Counted from the first letter of the stretch, positions 15,609 to 25,935 are shown. The stretch is DNA of 64,000 nucleotides from Marinobacter maritimus (GCF_007671675.1 NZ_VCGW01000002.1:744001-808000), one strand, 5' to 3'. The notes: generated from the sequence alone by a model not told the origin. Numbers and translations: made by a program.

Positions 15609-16160
15609 ATGAACGACAGCGCACTTCACCAAGCATGGAAGCATATGCAGGTTCACGATTCCGGAATCATCACTGCACGGTGCGAAAAATATACTGAAGA
15701 AGACCATGCGAAACGGAATTTGTCGCTGATAGCCAAATTACGCCACCTCGGATACTTCACCTTGAAGGTGAACGGTTCATATATTGAGTGCCATGGGTCG
15801 GATCATGCCAGAGAACTAGACGCCGTTTTGTTATTGGTGGTTGATATAGCTGATTCTGGTTGCCTTGAACAAAAACTGTGTGAGCTGGGTGCAGAGTTTG
15901 AGCAAGACTCTATCCTTTTTGTTCATGCCGGTGGGTTAGATGGAAAGCTGATTGATACAAGCCCGCGTTCCATTGGGGAAGTCAAAAAACTAAGCAATCC
16001 GCTCTTTGATGAAAACGGAGAAGTCGTAAATCATGATGGTCATCCGTTTTCACTATCTGGGGACAGTCGCATCATCCAGCCGCCGGGTACTCGAAATGGA
16101 AAATGGGGATGCGCAGTTGCTGCAAAAACGAAGTGGGAAGAACTGGACGTACCGCAGTAA
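15609..16160 (+). CDS. hypothetical protein, DUF3293-like
   Basis: A 183-residue soluble protein. Its layout recalls DUF3293 and related phage proteins: an early GIITAR segment, NLSLIAKLRHLGYFTLKVNG, a middle LLLVVDI strand, then LEQKLCELGAEFEQDSILFV. The match is from memory and approximate. It has a GGGAGAC ribosome site and lies 31 nt after the RadC-like gene, so it is probably co-transcribed. No catalytic residues can be identified. Confidence 0.6.
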   Translation: MNDSALHQAWKHMQVHDSGIITARCEKYTEEDHAKRNLSLIAKLRHLGYFTLKVNGSYIECHGSDHARELDAVLLLVVDIADSGCLEQKLCELGAEFEQDSILFVHAGGLDGKLIDTSPRSIGEVKKLSNPLFDENGEVVNHDGHPFSLSGDSRIIQPPGTRNGKWGCAVAAKTKWEELDVPQ

Positions 16161-16161
16161 A

Positions 16162-16186
16162 CCTGTCCACCTGCGCAGTGGACAGG
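16162..16186. terminator. hairpin between convergent genes
   Basis: CCTGTCCAC (16162-16170) and GTGGACAGG (16178-16186) form a perfect 9-bp stem with a 7-nt loop, just after the stop at 16160 and before the convergent lipoprotein gene end. It has no strong T-run, so it is terminator-like rather than certain. Confidence 0.55.
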
Positions 16187-16235
16187 ATCGTTGAGTAATT
16201 TACCCTAATCCGTATTCCTCAATTGAAAAGTGCGT

Positions 16236-16586
16236 TTACATGCAGGGGCTAAGCATCAGTGGAGCTATGAACTGCATTGCTTCTGCTTCAGACATACTGT
16301 CTGTAAGTCGGTCTGCTTGACCTGTGCCATCAGTATGTTTCATGAACTTTTCATAGTCGTCATCCGACCAACCTGACTGCTCTAAATGCTGGGTCATGCA
16401 TTCAACGCTGTTCTTATAGTGGGGGGAGTTTTTGAACATGCTGACTTCCGCTGGAGACCCGCCAGCGGTCATTCCGCCCAAAAACGCTTCAGCGGTCTTT
16501 CGGGGTGCATCACTGGCAGAACAACCAGATGCCAAGAGTGTTGATGCCAGCCCAGCAGCCAAGACGACTTTTTTCATATTTTTCAT
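16236..16586 (-). CDS. small lipoprotein
   Basis: A 116-residue precursor with a clear type II signal peptide: MKNMKKVVLAAGLASTLLASGC, with lipobox LASGC. The mature protein (about 95 residues, two further Cys) has no domain I recognise. The ATG at 16586 is preferred because AAGGAA lies 4-5 nt upstream; a longer frame from 16622 would bury the signal peptide. It should be lipid-anchored in the envelope. Island lipoproteins sometimes act in exclusion or immunity, but nothing here shows this. Confidence 0.8.
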   Translation of the reverse strand: MKNMKKVVLAAGLASTLLASGCSASDAPRKTAEAFLGGMTAGGSPAEVSMFKNSPHYKNSVECMTQHLEQSGWSDDDYEKFMKHTDGTGQADRLTDSMSEAEAMQFIAPLMLSPCM

Positions 16587-16723
16587 GACGTTCCTTATTA
16601 GAAAATACTGCTCAAACAGCAAGCTAACTGTAGCAGGTTACTCCGAACGTACATAGTAGTCTGTAGATTAGTAGTGTTCAGAAGGTTGCAATTGTTCGAC
16701 ACCTTGATTGAGGTCAACGACAG

Positions 16724-17005
16724 TTGCAGAAAGAAGCTCAGCAAAGTAAAAACAAGCCTTGCAGCCCGGAGTTGCTGGATACACTGGCGACCAACATTCG
16801 CTGGTACAGAAAAGAAAAAGGGCTTAGTCAGGAAAGGCTGGCGGAACTGGCGGGAATGCACCGAACGTTCATCAGCTTGATTGAGCGTCGCGGGCGAAAT
16901 GTCACACTCGGTGTGGTAGAGGCTATCGCTGTGCAGTTGGGGGTGGACGTGCCCACCCTGCTTTCGAAAAATAAAGGAACTAGGCTTGATGAAAATTCAG
17001 GCTGA
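16724..17005 (+). CDS. XRE-family transcriptional regulator
   Basis: A 93-residue helix-turn-helix protein. The XRE core is NIRWYRKEKGLSQERLAELAG, then HRTFISLIERRGRNVTLGVVEAIA, typical of controller proteins of restriction or toxin modules. It seems to start at a TTG (16724) behind GAGGT; there is no ATG in the N-terminal part of this frame. It is divergent from the lipoprotein and convergent with the DUF3037/HipA-like pair, so it may regulate either, or itself. Confidence 0.82.
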   Translation: MQKEAQQSKNKPCSPELLDTLATNIRWYRKEKGLSQERLAELAGMHRTFISLIERRGRNVTLGVVEAIAVQLGVDVPTLLSKNKGTRLDENSG

Positions 17006-17092
17006 AACGCATGGTAGCTTTTATCGTCATTTTCTAATCGCGATTTAAGAAATAAATTATTAGGTATTTTTTAATTTAACTGGCACGGAAAG

Positions 17093-17132
17093 TTGAAGTG
17101 GAAGCGTCATCCGAATGATGCTTCCACTTCAA
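17093..17132. terminator. 18-bp hairpin, bidirectional terminator
   Basis: Positions 17093-17110 and 17115-17132 are inverted copies with one G-T mismatch and a CCGA loop. It sits between the convergent XRE gene and the DUF3037 gene and has AT-rich flanks on both sides. Confidence 0.75.
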
Positions 17133-17143
17133 TATAGAATTGA

Positions 17144-17968
17144 TTATTGGATGCTAATTTGCTGACCCGCCATCTCTGATACTAAGCTGAAGTATTTTGC
17201 CTCATCTTCACGAGAATTAAGGTTAAAGGCTCGATCACTATAATCTTCAGCCATGTTCAGATGCTGCAATATCTCAGACTCTTTTTTCGATGTGGCTGAG
17301 TAAACAAAGTAACATCCAGTATCGTCACCAAGGCGCTTTTTTCCCTCAACGAATGTCATGACCTTCATTGCTGTTTCTTTAAATTTAGCTGTAATGTCAT
17401 TGACGTTAAAGTCAATTACTTCAGATATATGATACTTGCCATTTTTGAACATGAAATCAGCAAAGAATCCCGGTGCACCTTCAATCGGGTAATTAGGAAT
17501 TATTTTGTGTTCTGTTATTTCACTCTGATCTTTTCCTAAAACCTTCATTGTCTTGAATCTGCTTTTTATTTTTGTATGAAGCCTTGATTGAACTTCACCT
17601 TTCTCTCTCGATGAAAATGGTTTTACGAGGTTGTTAAATAGTGCGGAGACTTTTTTTTCATATTGACCGATATCATCAATGGAGAAGGCTGATCTTTCTG
17701 ATATAAATACGCCCCCATTAAATGACTTTATGGTTTCATGTTGCAGCTTAGAGTTTTCGATTCCCGAAGTCACTTTCTTATAAAGTTCTTTTACTGCAAG
17801 GATGTGCTCATAATTAGCCACTCCATCAAGAATTCGGGCTTTGGCAGGAGCGTTGAGGACTCTAACGTCCACGCCTGTCGGACGATAGACCACCAAGCCA
17901 ATGTTGAGTATTTCACCCCTTTTGGGGTTTGGCATATATTTTATTAATGTAAAATCAAACCAATGCAT
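17144..17968 (-). CDS. DUF3037 domain protein
   Basis: A 274-residue protein beginning HWFDFTLIKYMPNPKRGEILNIGLVVYRP, the signature start of DUF3037. Its ATG overlaps the stop of the HipA-like gene by one base (TAATG). DUF3037 genes are characteristically paired with HipA-like kinases; the pair's function is not established and toxin-antitoxin or defence roles are guesses. The gene is markedly AT-rich compared with the host core genes, which fits recent acquisition. Confidence 0.85.
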   Translation of the reverse strand: MHWFDFTLIKYMPNPKRGEILNIGLVVYRPTGVDVRVLNAPAKARILDGVANYEHILAVKELYKKVTSGIENSKLQHETIKSFNGGVFISERSAFSIDDIGQYEKKVSALFNNLVKPFSSREKGEVQSRLHTKIKSRFKTMKVLGKDQSEITEHKIIPNYPIEGAPGFFADFMFKNGKYHISEVIDFNVNDITAKFKETAMKVMTFVEGKKRLGDDTGCYFVYSATSKKESEILQHLNMAEDYSDRAFNLNSREDEAKYFSLVSEMAGQQISIQ

Positions 17969-18768
17969 TAGTTTACGCTCCCTTTAAGTATGCCAACCCT
18001 TTCCTGCATTGATCCATCAGCCCACCAATTTAAGAAATCGTTTCTTTCGTTGCTGTTAAGCCACTGTTCTGGAATTAGTGATAATATTTGATCGATGGTG
18101 TCTTTTGGAATTCGAGAGATTTCGTCAAGAGTGTTCTGTGTAACTATCTTGTCAAACATGTCAAACTTCTTAATCGTTACATGACAACGGTATGTGTTCT
18201 GAACCGGATCACTCGCTGATTGGTAGTCGAAGGGTGCAAAGGCGTACCAAGCCCGACTATAATCATATGCAAGGGCTATCGTAGAATTGTAGCCGCCGCG
18301 AAACAAATAGTTTCCAAAGTGTCGGTCAATATTGTTAATAAAAATATCAAGGGCGTAGACTTTGCTAAAAAAGCTTTTTAAGCCTCGAACAATAATTTCC
18401 CCTTGTAAAATCCCAAGAATGACCTGTTGATTTCTTATGTCTAAAGCGCCCCCTTCCCACATAGACCCGAAAGCCAAGGATTCATCTCGCATTTTTATAA
18501 TATTGTACTCTGGGGTCGCAATCTGGAGTTCGCGCGCAAGTTCATAACTAAATAGTTCCGAGCTTGGTATGTGTCCATTGCCTTCATTCACCGTTTTAAT
18601 GGCATAGTCCTTGCCGTTGGTTGCTGTCCCAATCGTCTGGCAATCAGCGGTGCCGATATCATTTCTATATATCTCGGTAAGCTCAACCGGAAAAAGCAGT
18701 CTTTGTGCCGCATTAGCAGCATTTGAAGAGTGCTGTTCTGTTGCTTTTGACGTTGCTTCCTTGGACAT
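17968..18768 (-). CDS. HipA-like kinase
   Basis: A 266-residue protein with kinase-fold residues of the HipA group: a lysine in the strand KDYAIKT (K58), the catalytic loop NNIDRHFGN (D148, N153), and a metal-binding aspartate in LAYDYSRAW (D169). It is shorter than classical HipA (about 440 aa) and lacks its N-terminal domain, matching the compact HipA_2 type that pairs with DUF3037. The catalytic residues appear intact, so it may phosphorylate a target. No HipB sits next to it; the XRE regulator at 16724 is the nearest candidate partner. Confidence 0.82.
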   Translation of the reverse strand: MSKEATSKATEQHSSNAANAAQRLLFPVELTEIYRNDIGTADCQTIGTATNGKDYAIKTVNEGNGHIPSSELFSYELARELQIATPEYNIIKMRDESLAFGSMWEGGALDIRNQQVILGILQGEIIVRGLKSFFSKVYALDIFINNIDRHFGNYLFRGGYNSTIALAYDYSRAWYAFAPFDYQSASDPVQNTYRCHVTIKKFDMFDKIVTQNTLDEISRIPKDTIDQILSLIPEQWLNSNERNDFLNWWADGSMQERVGILKGSVN

Positions 18769-18804
18769 TACCGTAAGTCCTTAATTGTGGTTTGCTGTTG
18801 TGGT

Positions 18805-19530
18805 CTAGATGGTAAGCTGGGGCGCTTTATCCCGCAACCACTCCCGGCACTTTTGGTATTCAGGCATAACCCGCGCCATCTCCCGCCAGAACTCTGGTGA
18901 GTGATCATGGCGTATCAGATGGCATAGTTCGTGAATTACCACGTAATCCACCATCCGGTTGGGTGCCATCATAATCAGCCAGTTGAATTCCAGCTTGCCT
19001 TTGGCGGTGCAGCTACCCCAACGGGATTTAAAAGTGCGTATCCCAACACCGGCATGTTCCACCCCAACCACCGGAGCGAAGCGTTCAACTTTCTCGGTTA
19101 GCTTCTGTTCAGCCTGTCGTTTGTACCAACGCACAAGGGCGTTACGGATCATATGAGGCTGTTCGTTGCCGCCGGGTAGGGTTACCACCAAACGCCCATT
19201 CAACAGCTTCACGGGGGCGAAGTTGCCCGTTTCAACCTTCAGCCGGTAGTTACGCCCCAAGTATGGAAACGCCTCACCCGAAACATACTGCTTGGTGCTG
19301 GCAGGATTCAGTTCCCGTTGAAGTGCAATCTTTTCTTTGATCCATTGGCGCTTGGTAACCAACAACTGATCAATTTTTTCCGCACTGGTGTTGACCGGCA
19401 CCACAATGGATACCGCACCTTCTTCCACCCGAATATCCGCCGATTTGCGCCGGTTGGTGCGGATAACTTCGGCAATGAAGCCGTTGCCGTCGCGATATTC
19501 AGAACCAGAATCACTCGCCATCGTTATCAT
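18805..19530 (-). CDS. YgjP-like zinc metallopeptidase (DUF45)
   Basis: About 241 residues with the zinc motif HELCH in VIHELCHLIRHDHSPEFWREM and the upstream RSRWGSCTAKGKLEFNW that defines the YgjP/DUF45 group. Starts are possible at GTG 19545, ATG 19530 or ATG 19521; 19530 is chosen because it lies behind the hsdR stop with AGTGAG nearby. It is the last gene of the restriction operon. YgjP-like genes very often follow type I hsdR genes, but their role there is unknown. Confidence 0.88.
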   Translation of the reverse strand: MITMASDSGSEYRDGNGFIAEVIRTNRRKSADIRVEEGAVSIVVPVNTSAEKIDQLLVTKRQWIKEKIALQRELNPASTKQYVSGEAFPYLGRNYRLKVETGNFAPVKLLNGRLVVTLPGGNEQPHMIRNALVRWYKRQAEQKLTEKVERFAPVVGVEHAGVGIRTFKSRWGSCTAKGKLEFNWLIMMAPNRMVDYVVIHELCHLIRHDHSPEFWREMARVMPEYQKCREWLRDKAPQLTI

Positions 19531-19534
19531 GCGC

Positions 19535-22500
19535 TCACTTGGCACCGAAGCGGGTTTGTGCCAGTTCCATAAAACGATCCTGCACCACGGTCACAATGGC
19601 TTTATCACCAAACGAACAATCCAGAACCGCACGTTTGATTTCTTTCTTCATTCGCTTCACTTCATCCAGTTTGCTGAAGAAATCCACAATTTGCGTAGCT
19701 TCATCAAACATGCCCACCAAGTCTTGGCTGGTCTGTTTGATTTCATCGTGTACGGCTTCACTGATGGCATCGTCGCCACTGTGGGCGGTCACTTCTGACA
19801 TCAGAATGTTGTAGAAGGCGAACTCCGTATCCGTCAGTCCCAAATCGTCAGCGGCTTGTGTTCGGGCTGTTTCGATGTTGTTTCTGAATTCAAACAGCAA
19901 TTCCGCTTGTTGATCCCACTTGCCGTTGGTTTTTTCAATGATGTCCCGTAACCGCAAACTCAGTGATCGATAATATTCGGGGTCTTCGTCCAGATTCACG
20001 GTAATGTGGTGCTTGATGGCGCTTTCGATTTCCGAGGCGCGGGATTCCGGTGATTTGATCTGCTCCACCGTCTCCTTGAAGTTCGCTGCCATCAGGTCCA
20101 CGGGTGGAATTTTTGGGTCTACCCCGGTGCTGATGATGTGCTCATCCACCAGCTGGCGGACTTTCGCCCCGGCATCGCTGATGTTCAGTCCGGGGTCACG
20201 GTAGCGATTTCGTGCCGCATTCTGAACCTTACCCCATAACTTCAGGTCCGGGATAAAGGGCTTGGCGGCAGTATCCGGCAGAATTACATCCATCTGCTTG
20301 GCGAATTTCTTGAATGCCAGTTCGAACTGCTGACGGGTGTCTTCGTCCTTCAGGTGCAGGACGTAATCATCCACATCCGTGCCCTTAGCACCGGCAAAGA
20401 TCGCAGCCACACGGGTGTGAGCCGCCTTCAGGCGCGGTATTTCATCCTTCAGCGTGTGGTAGGTGCCTTCCACGTCTTCACTGCTGAACTGGTTCAGAGC
20501 GTCGGTCAGATAATCTGAAAGCCCATAGTAATCCACCACGTAACCGCAGGCTTTGCCCTTGTAGGTCCGGTTCACCCGCGCGATTGCCTGCATCAACGTG
20601 TGGTCCTTCAGGCTCCGGTCGATGTACATCACCTGGGCAATGGGGGCGTCAAAACCGGTCAGCAGCATATCCTTCACGATCAGGAAACTGGTGGGGTCTT
20701 CCTTCTCTTTATCCGTACCCAGTGGCTTGGTGAAGTTCCTGATCACCTGCTTTTGGTGGGCGCTGTCGGTGTACTGGCTCAGGTATGCCGGGTCGTTATG
20801 AGTGCCGGAGATAATCACTTCGGAAGGGGGCGCTTCCAAGTCGTCCAGGGTCTTTTTGAATACCGTGGCAGCATGGCGGCTGCCCACCACAATCATGGCT
20901 TTGAAGCCGTTGGGCTGAATCTTTTCCCGGTAATGCTTCAGCAGGTCGATACACACCCAGTGAATGCGGGCAGGGGCTTCGCGTACCGCGCGCTCCACAC
21001 CATACTTCTTCTTGATTTCCCGCTTTTCGTCGTCGCTTTTGTCTTTGAAGTACTCTTCAAACAGCGCGTCCAGTGAATCACCCACCACATCGCTCTGAAC
21101 CTGGCGACCTTCGTAGATGATGCGCACCGTGGCACCGTCATCCACGGCTTCGTTGATCTTGTACTTGTCGATGTAGCCGCCGAAGGCTTTGTCCATCTTC
21201 TGGGATTTCAGCAGCGGTGTGCCGGTAAAGCCGATCTTCGGGGCGTTGGGCAGGGCGGCATTGATGGTCATTGCCAGCCCGCCAAACTGGGTGCGGTGGG
21301 CTTCGTCCGCCAGCACAATGATCTTGTCACTGGGGTTCAGGTTGGTAAAGTCGCCTTCCGCTTCGGCATCCTGAAACTTCTGCACCATGGCGGTCACAAT
21401 GTCGGAAGAATCTTTGGACAGCAGTTCCTTCAGCTTAGCCACGGAGCCAGCGTTGTAGATGGTCTCATTCTGGGCATCGCGGAAGGTTTTGGACAGTTGC
21501 CCGTCCAACTGGGTGCGGTCGGTGACGAACACCAGCTTGTACTGCTTCAGCTCCGGGTCACGGCGCATCTTCACCGCCAGCATGACCATCGTCAGGGACT
21601 TTCCGGAGCCTTGGGTATGCCAGACTACCCCGGACTTTTCTTTACGTGTGGTGCCGTTCTTAAGGCGTTCTATGACCTTGTTCACTGCCCGGTATTGCTG
21701 ATACCGCGCCACCTTCTTGATCAGGCGACCATCCTCCGGCTCAAACAGGACGAAGTTCTGGATCAGGTCCAGAAAGCTGGCGGGATTGAACATACCGGCA
21801 AGTAATCGCTGCAGAGGGGTAACGTCATCGGAACGGATGTCGGGATCAAGATCGACACCGGACGCAATTTTCTCCGCTGCAACCAGATACTCAGGTGATG
21901 GGATATCGCTTACCTTGTGACTGCTAAGGGTGGTGGTAGCGGGCTGTTGCACCATCGCCCTAATATCCGCATCGGTATACGGGTAAGCATCCTTCCAGTC
22001 GCCGTAATGCTGGGCGCTGGAACTGATGGTGCCCACCTTCGCCTGGTCCCGGCAGGTAGACACCATCAGCTGGTTGTACCAGAACAGCTTCTGGGCACCT
22101 TCGTCGTCTTCCGGGGTGCGCAGGTTGGCGTACCGGCGCAACTGGTTAATGCCTTCGGCTACCGCGTCGGCAACATACGGCGATTTGCACTCAATCACCG
22201 CCAGCGGCAAGCCGTTCACGAAGCAGACAATATCCGGGATGATGTTCTGATTGATGCCTTCAACCTTGAACTGGTTGGTGCACAGGAATTCGTTGTTCTC
22301 AGGATTGTCGAAGTCGATGACCTTGACGGTCTGCCCCTTGCGACCGGCACCCAGGTCCTGTTCAACGGACAGGTAGTTCACCAGCAGGTCGTAAATGGAC
22401 TGGTTGTATTCCATCAAACCCGCATGATTGGGGTGGGTGAATTCGCGAATGACTTTGCGCAGATTCTCGTCACTGATCCACGGGTTCAGCCGGACCACGG

Positions 22501-22675
22501 CAGCTTCCAGGCGCTTGGACAGCACCACGTCTCGGTAGTAGCCCCTTTCACCAACCGGTGCGCCATCAACAGGCAATACCGGCGCAAGGTCTGCACCGGG
22601 CACGTAGGTCCAGCCAAGGCGGGTTAGTTGATCAATGGCGGGCAGTTCGACTTTTTCGACTTCATCCTGAAACAT
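19535..22675 (-). CDS. hsdR: type I restriction enzyme, R subunit
   Basis: A 1046-residue HsdR. The N-terminal nuclease has D148 in IIPDIV and E162-C-K164 in VIECKSPY. The translocase motor has Walker A HTQGSGKS (353-360) and DEAH at 457-460 (LADEAHRTQFGG). The length and all key motifs look intact, so the subunit should cleave unmodified DNA together with HsdM and HsdS. It lies 18 nt after hsdS and overlaps or abuts the metallopeptidase gene. Confidence 0.95.
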   Translation of the reverse strand: MFQDEVEKVELPAIDQLTRLGWTYVPGADLAPVLPVDGAPVGERGYYRDVVLSKRLEAAVVRLNPWISDENLRKVIREFTHPNHAGLMEYNQSIYDLLVNYLSVEQDLGAGRKGQTVKVIDFDNPENNEFLCTNQFKVEGINQNIIPDIVCFVNGLPLAVIECKSPYVADAVAEGINQLRRYANLRTPEDDEGAQKLFWYNQLMVSTCRDQAKVGTISSSAQHYGDWKDAYPYTDADIRAMVQQPATTTLSSHKVSDIPSPEYLVAAEKIASGVDLDPDIRSDDVTPLQRLLAGMFNPASFLDLIQNFVLFEPEDGRLIKKVARYQQYRAVNKVIERLKNGTTRKEKSGVVWHTQGSGKSLTMVMLAVKMRRDPELKQYKLVFVTDRTQLDGQLSKTFRDAQNETIYNAGSVAKLKELLSKDSSDIVTAMVQKFQDAEAEGDFTNLNPSDKIIVLADEAHRTQFGGLAMTINAALPNAPKIGFTGTPLLKSQKMDKAFGGYIDKYKINEAVDDGATVRIIYEGRQVQSDVVGDSLDALFEEYFKDKSDDEKREIKKKYGVERAVREAPARIHWVCIDLLKHYREKIQPNGFKAMIVVGSRHAATVFKKTLDDLEAPPSEVIISGTHNDPAYLSQYTDSAHQKQVIRNFTKPLGTDKEKEDPTSFLIVKDMLLTGFDAPIAQVMYIDRSLKDHTLMQAIARVNRTYKGKACGYVVDYYGLSDYLTDALNQFSSEDVEGTYHTLKDEIPRLKAAHTRVAAIFAGAKGTDVDDYVLHLKDEDTRQQFELAFKKFAKQMDVILPDTAAKPFIPDLKLWGKVQNAARNRYRDPGLNISDAGAKVRQLVDEHIISTGVDPKIPPVDLMAANFKETVEQIKSPESRASEIESAIKHHITVNLDEDPEYYRSLSLRLRDIIEKTNGKWDQQAELLFEFRNNIETARTQAADDLGLTDTEFAFYNILMSEVTAHSGDDAISEAVHDEIKQTSQDLVGMFDEATQIVDFFSKLDEVKRMKKEIKRAVLDCSFGDKAIVTVVQDRFMELAQTRFGAK

Positions 22676-22693
22676 AACGGGGCGGGTGCCGTA

Positions 22694-23953
22694 TCAGGCA
22701 ACCGCTGACTCCTTTTGATCGACTTTGACTCGGACCTTGCCGGTTAACAGGTCTTGCATGAGGGCTTTTTTGAGCTGCCTTAAGTCAGCTAATTTTCTTG
22801 TAGTTATATCAATTTTGGCGGAAATAGCCCCAATAGCCGCAACAATTTGGTCTTGCTCGACTTTTGGTGGGACTGAGATCAGCAGGCTAGCCATATCTTT
22901 CCAGTAGATAGCGGCAACACTTGTTGTTCCGGACACCAACTGCGCTAACGATTGAAGACTCGTTGGCAGATTCAGAAAGTAGCCTACGAAAAACGAATTC
23001 ATCGAATTGTAAAAACGAAGTCGAAGTAAGTTATTGTCATAGGTAACTGAATTTGACATTCCGACATAGTTCGCACTTTTTCCAACCAACTCGGGGGTGT
23101 TCCGTGTATTGAACAATAAGTCACCATGTTGAAGTAGCAATGGTTCGATTTCTGAAGAATATGAAACCCACTCTTGCTTTGAGTAGACGACCTCGCCATT
23201 TAAAAGGTTGCCCATTTTCAGAAGTAAAACGTTCTGGTCCCCTTGCCCCCTCAGGGTGGTCCCAAGTACTTTTGATTGCACGATTTCGCTGAGTGGCACC
23301 ACAGCCCAGCTTTCGGGTATCCGCCCCACCGGCGAATCCTTAAACTCCGTATGCCCGATCCCTTTGGTCAACAACTCCTGCATCATGCCGGTTTTTAAGT
23401 CTTTCAGCTTGTCGATCTGCGCGCGTGTTTTTTCGATCACGTCATCGACGGATGAAAGGATGGTTGCGATTTTTTGTTGTTCGGGGAGTGGGGGAATTAA
23501 AGTTGGTATATCCTCCATCTGTGCTTGGTTTACAGATGGTACGGCACCCCCTTGAACGATTTCTCTGAGATCAACTTCCTGAAGCACGTAATATAGGAAA
23601 TTATTGTCGTCGCTGTTGGGTATTGCAGCCATCATGTTGTTATCAATAGCTGTTTCGCGAGTAAGTATGCGACGTCGATTTAATAAAAGTGCAGCGCCTA
23701 CTTTTGCGAATACGACCGAAGATGCGGGGAATAACTTTATCTTAGCCTCAATCTTCGTTGCCTGATCAATCCAATGATTTGCGTTGGTGATGAAACGATG
23801 ATTGCCATCAATATTCATATCACTGACTTTGATAAAGGGATACTCGCCTCTTCGTCTTCCTTGGTATTTTTCTTTGAATGCACTTCCGCCAGAAAATTTG
23901 CAGAGTTCTCGAAGGCTCGCTGCTTCCCAGTCGTTTGGAACTGTATTACTCAT
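22694..23953 (-). CDS. hsdS: type I restriction enzyme, specificity subunit
   Basis: A 419-residue HsdS with two target-recognition domains. Each is followed by a conserved helix: [20 protein letters not shown] after the first, [17 protein letters not shown] after the second. Both halves are full length, so it should recognise a bipartite site. Its ATG overlaps the hsdM stop by 8 bp (ATGAGTAA). The two recognition domains are more AT-rich than hsdM and hsdR, as expected if they are exchanged by recombination. Confidence 0.94.
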   Translation of the reverse strand: MSNTVPNDWEAASLRELCKFSGGSAFKEKYQGRRRGEYPFIKVSDMNIDGNHRFITNANHWIDQATKIEAKIKLFPASSVVFAKVGAALLLNRRRILTRETAIDNNMMAAIPNSDDNNFLYYVLQEVDLREIVQGGAVPSVNQAQMEDIPTLIPPLPEQQKIATILSSVDDVIEKTRAQIDKLKDLKTGMMQELLTKGIGHTEFKDSPVGRIPESWAVVPLSEIVQSKVLGTTLRGQGDQNVLLLKMGNLLNGEVVYSKQEWVSYSSEIEPLLLQHGDLLFNTRNTPELVGKSANYVGMSNSVTYDNNLLRLRFYNSMNSFFVGYFLNLPTSLQSLAQLVSGTTSVAAIYWKDMASLLISVPPKVEQDQIVAAIGAISAKIDITTRKLADLRQLKKALMQDLLTGKVRVKVDQKESAVA

Positions 23954-25688
23954 ATCCCAGCTCCTTCAGATACGCCTTCATCGCATGCTCAGCTTCCGCC
24001 ACCTGTGCATCCAGTTCGCTCAATGACACGCTGTACTTGTCCCACCAACGTTCCAGCTGGGTGATTACCTTGGCGTCGGTATCGCCCACGACTTTACGAA
24101 TGGCGTCTTTGGTATCGATCTCCGGTTTGAAGTCGTAGTACTCTCCATGCGCTGAAGGCTCTCCATCCCGCTTTACGAACACCGTGGACACGTCGAAGTC
24201 TTCCAGAATTTCTTCCCGGATGTACTCGCTTTCCACTTCCCGCACTGGAATGCCACCGTGCAGGATGGCGCGCACGTCGAAGATTTCCGGGGGCGGGCTG
24301 GTGTCTGCGTAGCGGCGGATGTTCAGGTTGTAATCGTTTTCGGCAATTTCAGCCAGGGTGACGACTTTGGAATAGCGTTTGATCTCTGCGTAGTCGTCGA
24401 AGGTCTGGACGATCTTTTCAATGTCCCGCTGGCGGAGCTTGTTCTGGTTCTTGCCTTCTTCGTATTCCAGTTCGCTGTTGATGAACAGCACCTTACCTTT
24501 ACGCTCTGCCGGTTTGTTTTTGTTGATGATCAACAGGCAGGCGGGAATGCCGGTGCCGTAGAACAGGGCGGCGGGCAAGCCAACCACGGCTTCCAGCAGG
24601 TCATCGTTCAGAATGCCCTGGCGAATGGCTTTTTCGCTGGCACCCCGGAACAGAACGCCATGGGGCATCACCACGCCCATCATGCCTTCAGAATTAAGAC
24701 TGGCGATCATGTGCTGAACGAATGCTAGATCACCGGCATCCTTGGGGGGTGTGCCGTAGGGGAAGCGACCATAAGAATCACTGTCCGCTTCTTCCTTGCC
24801 CCACTTCTTCAGGCTGAAGGGCGGATTGGCAATCACCCGGTCAAAGGTCATCAGCTCACCGCCATGGGTATGCTGCGGATCACCGAGCGTGTCACCTTTG
24901 CGAATGTCCGCACTGTAGACCCCGTGCAAGAACATGTTCATCTTGCAGATAGCCCAGGTGTTCAGGTTCATCTCCTGACCGAACAGGGACAGGTTAGACG
25001 GGTTTTCACCGTGGGTCGCCAGATAGTTCCGGGTCTGCACCAACATGCCGCCAGAGCCTGCTGTGGGGTCGTATATTCGCATCCCCGCTTCGGGTTTGAG
25101 CAGCGACACCAGCAATTGCACCACTTCGGATGGTGTATAGAACTCGCCGCCTTTCTTACCGGCGCTGTCCGCGAACATCTTGATCAGGTATTCGTATGCC
25201 GTGCCTAGTAGGTCCGGGCGTTCAAAGTCTTCGTTGCGCAGGCGGTAACGGCTGAAGTGGCTGAGTAGGTCCCGCAGCTTTTTATCAGAAAGTTTATTCT
25301 TGATGTTGAAGTCGATGGATACCAACACGCCTTCCAGTGAGGCGTTGTATTCTTCGATGGCTTCAGTGGCTTTATTCAGTTCCGCGCCGATGTCGTGTTT
25401 CAAGTCCTTGATCGCATCCCAACGGGCAATGGGCGGTATATAGAAGGTCTTATCGTACTCGTCTTCATCGTCTGCCAGTTCACGGGCTTGGGCATCAGTC
25501 TTACCTTTGCCAACGTAATACTGAACCACGCCTTCACGGGCTTCATCAAATGCGTCTGACAGGCGCTTAAGGAACATCATGCCGAAGATGTAGTCTTTGA
25601 ATTCGGATGCATCCATGTTGCCGCGCAAGATGTCGGCGGTTTCCCATAGGAAGGATTCTAGCTGTTGCAGGGTGATGTTGTGGCTCAT
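23946..25688 (-). CDS. hsdM: type I restriction enzyme, methyltransferase subunit
   Basis: A 580-residue N6-adenine methyltransferase. The AdoMet motif DPTAGSGG is at 207-214 and the catalytic NPPF at 288-291 ([12 protein letters not shown]), with an N-terminal HsdM helical domain from [19 protein letters not shown]. It is the first gene of the hsdM-hsdS-hsdR-metallopeptidase operon. A 247-bp gap separates it from the integrase gene and presumably holds the promoter. Confidence 0.95.
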   Translation of the reverse strand: MSHNITLQQLESFLWETADILRGNMDASEFKDYIFGMMFLKRLSDAFDEAREGVVQYYVGKGKTDAQARELADDEDEYDKTFYIPPIARWDAIKDLKHDIGAELNKATEAIEEYNASLEGVLVSIDFNIKNKLSDKKLRDLLSHFSRYRLRNEDFERPDLLGTAYEYLIKMFADSAGKKGGEFYTPSEVVQLLVSLLKPEAGMRIYDPTAGSGGMLVQTRNYLATHGENPSNLSLFGQEMNLNTWAICKMNMFLHGVYSADIRKGDTLGDPQHTHGGELMTFDRVIANPPFSLKKWGKEEADSDSYGRFPYGTPPKDAGDLAFVQHMIASLNSEGMMGVVMPHGVLFRGASEKAIRQGILNDDLLEAVVGLPAALFYGTGIPACLLIINKNKPAERKGKVLFINSELEYEEGKNQNKLRQRDIEKIVQTFDDYAEIKRYSKVVTLAEIAENDYNLNIRRYADTSPPPEIFDVRAILHGGIPVREVESEYIREEILEDFDVSTVFVKRDGEPSAHGEYYDFKPEIDTKDAIRKVVGDTDAKVITQLERWWDKYSVSLSELDAQVAEAEHAMKAYLKELGYE

Positions 25689-25935
25689 TCAATAGGTTCC
25701 ATTTACTGCAATGATCATGGGTGGTTGTGGGTGCCCATGAGGATAAAAATGCCTTTGAGTGTAGCTGTGTGGGCATATGCGGGCAATGTGTGGAAATGAT
25801 CAGGCTAGTGGGTGCGAACGACAGGCAGTGTCGCGCAGAAGTTAAAAGCTGAACGTAAAAGTGTGTAAACGGCGAACCAAGGTTGCCGAACAATGGGGGC
25901 AGAGCAGGGGGAGTTAAAAGATTCTCTAAACAGTC

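Noticed and set aside
21917..22627. 236-codon plus-strand frame inside hsdR and similar long frames opposite ctpA (35748-36716) and the asmA-family gene (30161-31213)
   Set aside because: They are antisense shadows of strongly conserved genes with full motif sets.
25861..25869. Further arm-site-like word GTGTGTAAA upstream of hsdM
   Set aside because: It matches only 8 of 9 bases, is single and is far from the island end; short words like this occur by chance.
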